From: Dehalococcoidia bacterium UBA5629
Lineage (GTDB): Bacteria; Chloroflexota; Dehalococcoidia; GIF9; UBA5629
DNA: 7,336 nucleotides
Reading direction: 5' to 3'
Assembly: GCA_002421445.1 (NCBI GenBank)
Contig: DIKB01000038.1
Location: forward strand, 1,637-8,972
Shown here: one piece after another, positions 1 to 5,707 of the stretch
Layout: each line of letters opens with the position of its first letter
Numbering within the stretch: the stretch's first letter is position 1
Translations under genes and position numbers: made by a program
The notes under the pieces: generated by a model
Seen by the model: the letters and a program-made list of their open reading frames with translations, nothing else
Databases searched by the model: none
What the model was told of the DNA's origin: nothing

Positions 1-1016
1 CGGATATATGACGGCAGGCCGAACGACGCGCAATCCCTCACCAGGATTTTCTTTTTCAACAACGCTTTCCTCAGCGCACACCCTTCGCCAACACGCACCA
101 GGAAAAAATTCGTGTCCGATGGTACAACAATGAGACCCATAGCCGTCAACTCTCTCACCAGAAACTGCTTCGCTTCCCTGATTTTGATATTGCACTCCTC
201 CAGATACGATGTCGCTTCCAGAGAAAATAGCCCCGCCCGTTGTGCGACCGCGTTGACATTCCACGGAGGCAGCACCTTCCGTATCACGGAAACAATATCG
301 GGGCTGGAAAGCATGTAGCCGATCCGTAAACCGGCAAGCGCGTAATCTTTGGTCATCGAACGCAGAATAACGACATTGCCCTGCCCGATCAGGTCGCTCG
401 AATCCCATGCCCCCTCGGTAAACGCAATATAGGCCTCATCGAGCACAACCAAACTATCCGTTGCCAATGTAACGATCTCTCGAACAACGTCCTGCGACAG
501 ATACCTGCCCGTCGGGTTGTTCGGATTGCACAGGAAAATGCCTTTGGGTCTGCGTTTCTTAACGAGTGACTTGATCTCACGGATATCGAATTTAAAATCA
601 GGCTCAACGGCAACGGGATGCTGCATAATTGCAGCATCAGTCAGCCGGCAGGCAAGATCATACTCGCCATAGGTCGGCTGCGGTATTAGAGCCGTATCCT
701 GTTGTGAAAAGTAAGCGGCAGCCACCGCTCGTATCAGTTCCGTCGTTCCGGCACCGACACAGATGGACTCCGGTGATACATTGTGATACTTCGCCAGTTC
801 CGTCACCAGTTCCGTTGAATTCGTATCCGGATATCGATCTATAGCAGCGTCATGCAACATCTTCTCCATGCCCGGCGGCGGCCCGAACGGATTGATATTG
901 ACGCTGAAATCGAGGATATCATCGGGCATTAGCCCGAGAGCGGCTGTCTCCCGGTAATCGATGCCGCCATGAACGGAGGCGGGCAGTTTTTCTATATGAC
1001 GGTTAGGCCGCAGCAT
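1..1016 (-). CDS. cobD: Threonine-phosphate decarboxylase CobD, partial (3' end beyond window)
   Basis: This is a fold-type I PLP enzyme of the HisC/CobD aminotransferase group. CobD decarboxylates L-threonine-O-3-phosphate to (R)-1-amino-2-propanol O-2-phosphate, the arm that CbiB attaches to the corrin. I translated 338 codons, open at the left edge; about 20 residues of the usual ~360 are missing. The N-terminal HGG (16-18) and 'LDFSVNINPFG' (35-45) are the CobD signature and separate it from HisC. Also visible are NPNNPTG (164-170), DEAY (193-196), the PLP lysine K223 in 'SMTKDYALAGLRIGY', and 'RDCASFGL' near the end, which matches the CobD C-terminus. The start ATG at 1016 lies inside the end of cbiB (14-nt overlap), with a weak GGTGAT upstream, so translational coupling is likely. 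One oddity is HGGI where HGGN is common. HisC is the alternative but fits the context less well. Confidence 0.9.
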   Translation of the reverse strand, partial: MLRPNRHIEKLPASVHGGIDYRETAALGLMPDDILDFSVNINPFGPPPGMEKMLHDAAIDRYPDTNSTELVTELAKYHNVSPESICVGAGTTELIRAVAAAYFSQQDTALIPQPTYGEYDLACRLTDAAIMQHPVAVEPDFKFDIREIKSLVKKRRPKGIFLCNPNNPTGRYLSQDVVREIVTLATDSLVVLDEAYIAFTEGAWDSSDLIGQGNVVILRSMTKDYALAGLRIGYMLSSPDIVSVIRKVLPPWNVNAVAQRAGLFSLEATSYLEECNIKIREAKQFLVRELTAMGLIVVPSDTNFFLVRVGEGCALRKALLKKKILVRDCASFGLPSYI

Positions 1017-1929
1017 GATATATCACCAATCCAACAGCGGACAGCAATGTCCAGATCAAAGCAGCACAGTACAGCAGTGAAACGGAGCCATCGATATGGC
1101 GCAGAGTAAGCGCATTAGCGCCGTCGCCAATCACATAATGCCCCGACTTCTCCAACCTGATGCCGAGCGCACCGGCCATGGCGCTCATCGTCCAGCCTGC
1201 GTTCGGACTTTCCGTCTTCGCATGATCACGGACCATACATTGCCAGGCCCTCTTACCGCAGCGGCGGCAGATAAAAGCAGCCAGGACAAGCAGCATCGCA
1301 CTTAGCCGCGACGGAATATAGTTGACCACGTCATCCAGCCTGGCAGCGAACTTACCTGCATACTCCCATCTCCCGTGATAGCCGATCATGGCATCGAAGG
1401 TATTGATCACCCTGTAAGCAACAGCACCGGGCAGTCCGAAAATGAGAAAATAGAACAGCGGAGCGATATAGCTGTCGCAGCTATTCTCAGCCACCGATTC
1501 TACGGTCGCCGAGATCATCTGCTCCCGGCCAAGCCGACTTGTATCGCGGCTGACCAGCGCCTGTAGATACCCCGAGGCGCCTGCCGCATCGTCACTCTGC
1601 AATTGCCTCTTCACCCCTTCCGCCGCCTGTCTCAATCCTCTGAGCGAAAAGGTATATTTAAGCAACATCGCCACCACAACAATATAGGCGATGATATTAA
1701 TCGTCATTAACCAGGCAACGAACAGGTAGCTGAGCGTTGTCGCTATGCCTGTAATAAGCAACACCACAGCAGTGCCATACAAAAACTGCCGCAGATTACC
1801 CTGTGGCATCCATCTCACTGATAAATTTATCAGGCCACCCAGCCAGGCAACAGGATGAAATCTGTTCGAAGGTTCCCCGAAAAGGAGATCGATCCCCAGC
1901 GCCAGCAGTAAAATAAGAGCCGATTCCAT
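1003..1929 (-). CDS. cbiB: Adenosylcobinamide-phosphate synthase CbiB
   Basis: This integral membrane enzyme of B12 assembly condenses adenosylcobyric acid with aminopropanol (phosphate) to give adenosylcobinamide (phosphate). The 308-residue length is normal for the family. Recognisable blocks are 'DLLFGEPSNRFHPVAWLG' (14-31), 'VSRDTSRLG' (127-134), 'ATVESVAENSCDSYIAPLFY' (141-160), 'YRVINTFDAMIGY' (172-184) and 'SPNAGWTMSAMAGALGIRLE' (241-260). Hydrophobic membrane segments lie roughly at 3-15, 52-75, 78-93, 155-172, 208-221 and 286-304. It starts 5 nt after the btuD stop with no clear Shine-Dalgarno sequence and overlaps cobD by 14 nt, so it is an interior operon gene probably translated by coupling. 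Its direct neighbour cobD makes its aminopropanol substrate. In the alpha-proteobacterial naming this protein is called CobD. Confidence 0.95.
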   Translation of the reverse strand: MESALILLLALGIDLLFGEPSNRFHPVAWLGGLINLSVRWMPQGNLRQFLYGTAVVLLITGIATTLSYLFVAWLMTINIIAYIVVVAMLLKYTFSLRGLRQAAEGVKRQLQSDDAAGASGYLQALVSRDTSRLGREQMISATVESVAENSCDSYIAPLFYFLIFGLPGAVAYRVINTFDAMIGYHGRWEYAGKFAARLDDVVNYIPSRLSAMLLVLAAFICRRCGKRAWQCMVRDHAKTESPNAGWTMSAMAGALGIRLEKSGHYVIGDGANALTLRHIDGSVSLLYCAALIWTLLSAVGLVIYHAAA

Positions 1930-1934
1930 ATCAT

Positions 1935-2747
1935 CTAGTTTGCCCGTTCAAAAAGCTTCTCTCGATCTTTTTCAGCAATGACGACAGTGAACGGTAGATT
2001 GTTAACCGGATTAGGGTAAACGTAGACCTGCGCACCATATACCTCTTCGATCGCCTTAGCTGTGATCACATCCGATGGCGTGCCGCAACTGTGAACTCGC
2101 CCGTTATGGAACATGACAAGCTGATCGCAATACTGAACGGCCAGGTTTAAATCGTGGAGGGCAATGATCACCGTCAACATCTTATCTATGCAGAGACGAT
2201 GTACCAACTCCAGCATCTCAATCTGATATTTGATATCGAGATGGGCGGTCGGCTCATCGAGCAGCAGTATCTTCGGTTCCTGCGCCAGAGCGCGGGCCAG
2301 TATCAAACGTTGTTTCTCACCGCCGGATAGCTCGGCAACGCGTCGATCGGCAAAGCCGATTGTCCTCGTTACTTCCATGGCATCATAAACGATCGCCAGA
2401 TCACGTGCACCCTCATATTTGAATAATCCGAGATGCGGTGTTCTACCCATGAGCACCACCTCAAAAGCAGTGAACAGATCGGGAATGATCGGATTTTGCG
2501 GCACCACCGCCACCAGCCGTGAAACATCATCTCGCTTCAGCTTTGCCAGTTCGTGCCCGTCAAGGAAAACTCGCCCGGACTGCAATGGCAATATACGTGT
2601 CAATCCTTTGATCAGCGTCGATTTGCCGCAGCCGTTCGGACCGATAATGCCGGCCATTCTGCCTGCGGGAGCTTCAAAAGATACCTCACTGAGCACAGGC
2701 TTTGCATCATAGCCCAGAGTGATATCACATAAACGCACATTGTTCAT
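1935..2747 (-). CDS. btuD: Cobalamin/corrinoid ABC transporter ATP-binding protein
   Basis: This is the cytoplasmic ATPase that powers the FecCD-type permease encoded just upstream. All ABC motifs are present in the 270 residues: Walker A GPNGCGKST (36-44), Q-loop Q84 in 'VVPQNP', signature LSGGEKQ (140-146), Walker B ILLLDEP (160-166, catalytic E165), D-loop AHLD (168-171) and H-loop H198 in 'IIALHDLNLA'. Sequence style and length match the BtuD/FepC/FhuC subgroup. A C-terminal tail of about 30 residues follows 'VYGAQVYV'. Its ATG shares one base with the permease stop (TAATG at 2747), typical of coupled transporter subunits. From sequence alone the substrate could be a siderophore or heme; the cobalamin riboswitch and the downstream cbiB and cobD make corrinoid the likely cargo. 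Confidence 0.93.
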   Translation of the reverse strand: MNNVRLCDITLGYDAKPVLSEVSFEAPAGRMAGIIGPNGCGKSTLIKGLTRILPLQSGRVFLDGHELAKLKRDDVSRLVAVVPQNPIIPDLFTAFEVVLMGRTPHLGLFKYEGARDLAIVYDAMEVTRTIGFADRRVAELSGGEKQRLILARALAQEPKILLLDEPTAHLDIKYQIEMLELVHRLCIDKMLTVIIALHDLNLAVQYCDQLVMFHNGRVHSCGTPSDVITAKAIEEVYGAQVYVYPNPVNNLPFTVVIAEKDREKLFERAN

Positions 2748-3838
2748 TAGAATATCGCCCTCTTTTTCTGTCTGAGCAGATACAGAAAAAACGGAGCGCC
2801 AAAAAACGCCGTGATCGCACCGACGGGTATCTCGGTCGGAGCCATTATGGTCCGCGCAGCGGTATCCGCCAGTATCAGGAAGATCGCCCCGGAGATAGCT
2901 GCCAGAGGCAGCAGAAAACGATGATCGGGACCCCAGATCAGACGGACAGCGTGGGGAATGATGAGGCCGACAAAGCCGATGATGCCGCAGAATGATACAG
3001 CGGCAGCGGTGATTAACGTCGCTGCAGCCAGCAGAATGAGCTTCACCTTTTCTACGTTGATGCCAAGTTGCTGTGCCTGTTCCTCATCCAGTTGCATCAC
3101 GTTCAGAGGACGTGCATACAGATAGATAATCACTATGCCGATAATGATATACGGCGTCACCGTAGTAACCTGATCCCAGGTGGTTAGAGACAACGTTCCC
3201 AGCAGCCATGAGATGATCCCGTGGAGTCTGTCGCCCGATGCCAGCATCAGGTATGATGAGATGGACTGAAGGAAAGCGCCGAGCGCTACGCCGGCAAGGA
3301 TCAGCGTGGTCATGGGCAATGACCTGCCCACTCTGGCTACCATATATACCACCGCAACGGCCATCACAGCGCCGATGAATGCGAGTATCGGCACACCCGT
3401 AATCTGCAACACAGACGGCAGCATGAATCCAATTATCGCGCCGAGTCCCGCCCCCTGCGCTACACCAATCAGATAAGGATCAGCCAGCGGGTTCCTGAAC
3501 AATCCCTGATATGTCGTGCCGGCCACGGATAATGCCGCTCCCACCAGGGCCGCAAGCAGAATACGCGGCAGTCGGATATCGAAAATGATAATTTCAATGC
3601 TGTTCGACCATGTCTGATCGATAGTAAGAAACGGGATTTTGGACAGCATAACGCTGACGATCGTGAAAAACGGTATGTCGGTGCTCCCCACCACTGAGGT
3701 CACCAGGATAACCACAAAAAGCACAATAGCCAGGCCGATGATAGCATAAATGCGGCCGCGCCAGCGCAATGGATACGCCGCGATCGCCTGCGGTACCGGA
3801 ATGTCCCTCAATGCCTCGATCGTCATTTGTTTCGCCAT
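2747..3838 (-). CDS. btuC: Cobalamin/corrinoid ABC transporter permease (FecCD family)
   Basis: This is the membrane permease of a type II ABC importer for corrinoids. The 363 residues contain the FecCD family blocks 'RLPRILLAALVGAALSVAG' (89-107), 'QGLFRNPLADPYLIGVAQGA' (111-130) and 'CGIIGFVGLIIPHAVRL' (284-300), the last forming the contact region with the ATPase. About nine to ten hydrophobic segments follow a cytoplasmic N-terminus of about 30 residues. The start is uncertain. ATG 3838 (MAKQMTIEAL) has an in-frame TGA two codons upstream, and ATG 3826 (MTIEAL) is also possible. Both lie in a 19-bp triplicated sequence and neither has a convincing Shine-Dalgarno site. It is the first gene of the operon, behind a cobalamin riboswitch and intrinsic terminator. 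A btuF-type binding protein gene is not adjacent. Confidence 0.93.
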   Translation of the reverse strand: MAKQMTIEALRDIPVPQAIAAYPLRWRGRIYAIIGLAIVLFVVILVTSVVGSTDIPFFTIVSVMLSKIPFLTIDQTWSNSIEIIIFDIRLPRILLAALVGAALSVAGTTYQGLFRNPLADPYLIGVAQGAGLGAIIGFMLPSVLQITGVPILAFIGAVMAVAVVYMVARVGRSLPMTTLILAGVALGAFLQSISSYLMLASGDRLHGIISWLLGTLSLTTWDQVTTVTPYIIIGIVIIYLYARPLNVMQLDEEQAQQLGINVEKVKLILLAAATLITAAAVSFCGIIGFVGLIIPHAVRLIWGPDHRFLLPLAAISGAIFLILADTAARTIMAPTEIPVGAITAFFGAPFFLYLLRQKKRAIF

Positions 3839-3874
3839 TCGTCATTTGTTTCGCCATTCGTCATTTGTTTCGCC
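3821..3874 (-). repeat. Three 19-bp tandem repeats over the btuC start
   Basis: On the plus strand the unit CGTCATTTGTTTCGCCATT occurs at 3821-3839 and 3840-3858, and its first 16 bases recur at 3859-3874. On the coding strand each unit reads ATGGCGAAACAAATGACGA, so it carries two ATG codons; the unit nearest the terminator lacks the first ATG. Because 19 is not a multiple of 3, successive copies lie in different frames. The repeat thus replicates the first codons of btuC upstream of themselves. Confidence 0.95.
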
Positions 3875-3910
3875 AAAAAAATAATCCCCTGCTTCCACAA
3901 GCAGGGGATT
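3875..3910 (-). terminator. Riboswitch-controlled intrinsic terminator before btuC
   Basis: A perfect 12-bp stem (3883-3894 with 3899-3910) closes a 4-base loop (3895-3898). On the minus strand it is followed directly by one A and then seven T residues (3875-3881). It lies between the cobalamin aptamer and the btuC start and shares bases 3906-3910 with the antiterminator, the arrangement expected for transcriptional attenuation. Confidence 0.92.
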
Positions 3911-3930
3911 TTATATAAACAATAAAACCC
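3906..3930 (-). promoter_or_regulatory. Predicted antiterminator hairpin
   Basis: In the minus-strand transcript GGGUUUUAU (3930-3922) can pair with AUAAAAUCC (3914-3906). This gives 9 bp including one G-U pair, with a 7-base loop. It consumes bases 3906-3910, the first arm of the terminator stem, so the two hairpins exclude each other. The helix is weaker than the terminator, which fits a default read-through state that holds only while the aptamer is empty. This is inferred from base pairing only. Confidence 0.6.
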
Positions 3931-3952
3931 ACCCCCTTACTCCGCGGAGGCA

Positions 3953-4064
3953 GTGAAATGCAATCGGGCTGGTGTTCTGACTTTACAGCAGGCGGTACTG
4001 TTCCGGAGTTTCACCGGATTGCTGATCCAATGCCCGGAATCGATTCCGGGCTCCCCGATTTCAC
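3953..4064 (-). promoter_or_regulatory. Cobalamin (B12) riboswitch aptamer
   Basis: The minus-strand RNA contains a B12-box-like stretch AGUCAGAACACCAGCC (3982-3967), close to the consensus AGYCMGGAGACCKGCC with three differences, and an upstream core 'AAUCCGGUGAAACUCCGG'. The closing P1 stem pairs 4064-4054 with 3953-3968 (GUGAAAU with AUUUCAC, then CGGG with CCCG, with a small bulge). A perfect 20-bp palindrome at 4032-4051 forms a hairpin arm. The position just upstream of the terminator and of btuC-btuD-cbiB-cobD supports the call. Ligand binding should block the antiterminator and shut the operon off. It is a somewhat divergent family member. Confidence 0.88.
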
Positions 4065-4080
4065 ATATTCAATTATCTAA

Positions 4081-4110
4081 AGCGTATCAGGAAAATAACG
4101 GCCAAGTCAA
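4081..4110 (-). promoter_or_regulatory. Putative promoter of the B12 operon
   Basis: On the minus strand TTGACT (4110-4105) is an excellent -35 match. An 18-base spacer leads to TACGCT (4086-4081), a weak -10. Transcription would start near 4074, ten bases before the riboswitch P1 stem, which is the expected spacing. The weak -10 keeps confidence moderate. Confidence 0.5.
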
Positions 4111-4124
4111 TATGAATATACGCT

Positions 4125-4227
4125 TTAATCCGAATACCGGCGGCGGCTGATGGTATATACCAGCAGACCGGCGGCAATTATGACACCGATAGCGATCACC
4201 ATCCACACCCATAGCGGCGTAGACTGT
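4125..4227 (-). pseudogene. C-terminal membrane anchor of a lost surface protein (fragment)
   Basis: In the minus-strand frame ending with TAA at 4125-4127 the peptide reads 'AQSTPLWVWMVIAIGVII', continues 'AAGLLVYTISRRRYSD' and stops. A single hydrophobic helix followed by a basic RRR tail is a typical C-terminal anchor of an exported protein, with most of the protein outside. The same frame stays open up to about 4346, but beyond about 4228 it only reads the antisense of the permease fragment on the plus strand, so the rest of this gene appears to be gone. The type of surface protein cannot be told. It ends just upstream of the B12 operon promoter. Confidence 0.5.
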
Positions 4228-4434
4228 GCAGTAACCGGAGGCATCATCGGCATCCTTGTGGGCTGGGGAGTATCCAAAGTCATTACCAGCATGGGGACAT
4301 TTACCACATTGATATCGCCGGATATCGTTTTGCTGGCATTCTCCATTTCTGTAGGTATCGGGATATTCTTCGGATTTTACCCGGCTTGGCAAGCATCGAA
4401 ACTCAGACCGATCGAAGCACTCAGACATGAGTAG
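4228..4434 (+). pseudogene. C-terminal fragment of a MacB/FtsX-type ABC permease
   Basis: About 68 codons read 'AVTGGIIGILVGWGVSKVIT', then a segment with 'LISPDIVLLAFSISVGIG', then 'FGFYPAWQASKLRPIEALRH' and a TAG stop. This is the standard end of MacB-like permeases: the GGIIGI.LGW motif in the penultimate helix, the last helix, and the PAxxAxxLxPIEALRxE tail. The ATP-binding partner, periplasmic domain and first helices are missing. The open frame can be extended left to an ATG at 4150, but those residues are not permease-like and overlap the opposite-strand anchor fragment. The gene was therefore cut near 4228 and is most likely non-functional. Such permeases export peptides, lipids or drugs and often sit beside two-component regulators, like the broken one at 4679-4959. 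Confidence 0.75.
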
Positions 4435-4484
4435 AGCGTTGTGTCATTTATAATAACAATGTGATATCTGATCTGTGTCTTTGT

Positions 4485-4675
4485 CCTTCGAGTTATTGCG
4501 AGAGCAATAGCGTCGAGAAGGCTTTCTTCAGATCGAGCACCTCGATACGCTGCTACGCAGCTACTCGGCGAACGGTCACTGAGCGAAGCGGTGCACTGAG
4601 ATGTTCATCGAGCGGAGTTCGAGATGGTAGTCGAAGTGACCAATCCTGGCTACGCCGCCACCGGCTGGAGAGATA
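4485..4675. repeat. Hairpin-rich intergenic repeat region
   Basis: This non-coding stretch is full of short inverted and direct repeats. One hairpin at 4494-4509 has the stem TATTGC/GCAATA and a GAGA loop, flanked by CCTT..CGA and TCG..AAGG arms (4485-4521). A second short hairpin GCTGC-TAC-GCAGC follows near 4550. GGTCACT (4574-4580) is inverted as AGTGACC (4635-4641). CACTGAG occurs directly repeated at 4577-4583 and 4594-4600. The composition (TCGAG.., CTTCGACTAC-like words) resembles dispersed REP-like intergenic repeats of many genomes. Its right side abuts the point where the response regulator gene loses homology. Boundaries are approximate; whether it is dispersed cannot be seen in one window. 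Confidence 0.5.
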
Positions 4676-4678
4676 CCT

Positions 4679-4959
4679 TCACCCCGGTTCCCGAGCTAAT
4701 ATGCTGAGCAGCTTGAATTCTATTGAGGTGAGATCCAACGATTTCCCGGCAAGGTACACCTTGTGCTTGAGAAAATCTATCGCCAGGTCTCCGTGATTGA
4801 TCCTTTCTTCATTGCGCACACCCTTCTCCGCAGGTATCCGCCTCAGCACAGCCCTGACTCTTGCCGCCAATAACCGTCACGTTCAAGATACAGCTTCACC
4901 AGCTCCGTCGTTGTGACATCATCATCCACCACCAATATCTTCATCTTTTTTGATACCAT
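4679..4959 (-). pseudogene. OmpR/PhoB-family response regulator, internally deleted and truncated
   Basis: The first 30 codons from ATG 4959 read 'MVSKKMKILVVDDDVTTTEL...LERDGY', the start of a receiver domain with the acidic pair (D12, D13). At 4870 the frame changes by one base and the sequence jumps to 'LAARVRAVLRRIPAEKG', the linker before the winged-helix domain. It continues with 'GDLAIDFLKHKVYLAG' and 'LDLTSIEFKLLSILAREPG', then a TGA at 4679-4681. About 80 receiver residues are missing, including the phosphorylated Asp and conserved Lys, as is the rest of the winged helix with its recognition helix. In its own frame the first part ends eight codons after the junction. An AGGA site lies 6 nt before ATG 4959 and a good promoter upstream, so it was once expressed. 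No sensor kinase is visible. Confidence 0.85.
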
Positions 4960-4988
4960 GATTCATCCTATGGTGATTTTCGTTTCAT

Positions 4989-5016
4989 AGTATACCAATG
5001 GAAACGACCTTATCAA
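4989..5016 (-). promoter_or_regulatory. Predicted promoter of the response regulator remnant
   Basis: On the minus strand TTGATA (5016-5011) and TATACT (4994-4989) each match the sigma-70 consensus at 5 of 6 positions, with a 16-base spacer. Transcription would start about 25 bases before the ATG at 4959. The gene behind it is broken, so the promoter may now produce a useless transcript. Confidence 0.6.
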
Positions 5017-5087
5017 GAAAGAGCAGAGAGCAAGAGCAGAATGAGAAAATTCAATTCTTGTTTTATGGCGAACAGAGATAGCTTCGC

Positions 5088-5675
5088 TTAAAGAATCTCA
5101 GCAATATAGATAACGTGGTGTTTGTTTACCGCTATAAATTTCGCTGCAGTATCGCCAGTTACCATAGCCGGCAATATTTCCACATCGGTCATCGGCAGAA
5201 AATCTTCGCTATTGGCCAGAATATTAGATACTTTCTGCTGCGTTTCTGTATAGAGCTGACCTGTAAGCACAAATGGCGGTACGTACACATTAACCAGGCG
5301 CTGCGTTTTCCTTCTAAATGACACATCATGAGGCCGTTTTTTAACAGCACCGGTATCCTGCCATTCGTCTCTCGCTACCGCAAAGAGGATATTACTTTTA
5401 ACAATATAGCAGCTACCGACCACCATACGATCTTTCTTATTGCTGTTAGCACAAACATCCACTTCAACCATTTGCAGAAAATCAGAAGGCAGGCGAGGTT
5501 GTTCAGCCACCCCCCCTTTATTCAACACATCGAGCACCCGCTGCTTTTGAGAATGAACTAACGCACCATTAAATGTATATGCAGAAGTACAAACGACAAG
5601 ATTCGTCCATGCAAGGACAATTTTCTCTTCCCTTTTGCTTTCTTTCGTTTTGCTTATATTGCTGGCACGATCCAT
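5088..5675 (-). CDS. Two-domain protein of unknown function, paralog 2
   Basis: This 195-residue predicted soluble protein has no signal peptide or membrane helix. It aligns along its whole length with the product of the gene at 5708-6304: 'AYTFNG' at 33-37 in both, 'QRVLDVLNKG' (45-54), 'SNILFAV' (94-100), 'LTGQLYTETQQK' (137-148), 'DFLPMTDVEI' (158-167) and 'FIAVNKHHVIY' (180-190). Each half is one copy of a ~65-residue beta-rich unit: Y-x-x-x-G, a helix with an 'RxxDxLN'-like motif, then 'Fxxxxxxev' and a closing 'NKxxxIxxv' strand. From memory this resembles the domain catalogued as DUF6812, but I could not check it. ATG 5675 is preferred because the first conserved tyrosine then falls at residue 33 in both paralogs; a longer frame to 5792 only overlaps the upstream gene. 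No clear Shine-Dalgarno site is seen. It follows paralog 1 by 32 nt, so the two are probably co-transcribed. Confidence 0.75.
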   Translation of the reverse strand: MDRASNISKTKESKREEKIVLAWTNLVVCTSAYTFNGALVHSQKQRVLDVLNKGGVAEQPRLPSDFLQMVEVDVCANSNKKDRMVVGSCYIVKSNILFAVARDEWQDTGAVKKRPHDVSFRRKTQRLVNVYVPPFVLTGQLYTETQQKVSNILANSEDFLPMTDVEILPAMVTGDTAAKFIAVNKHHVIYIAEIL

Positions 5676-5707
5676 ATAATTAGCACCATTCGCATCTATT
5701 GATGAGG

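Noticed and set aside
112..844. Short plus-strand and minus-strand open frames over cobD
   Set aside because: They are shadows of the cobD reading frame, which is continuous from 1016 to the window edge.
3594..3857. 87-codon minus-strand frame starting in the tandem repeats
   Set aside because: It runs inside btuC in another frame with no recognisable domain; it exists because the repeats copy the start codon.
3821..3874. CRISPR-like repeat
   Set aside because: The copies are directly adjacent with no spacers and no cas genes are in the window.
4150..4227. N-terminal 26 codons of the open plus-strand frame in front of the permease fragment
   Set aside because: The residues do not resemble a permease and lie opposite a more convincing membrane anchor on the minus strand; no ribosome site precedes the ATG.
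5075..5084. Weak stem GCGAA/TTCGC just after the paralog 2 stop
   Set aside because: The five-pair stem with a ten-base loop and no T-run does not support a terminator call.
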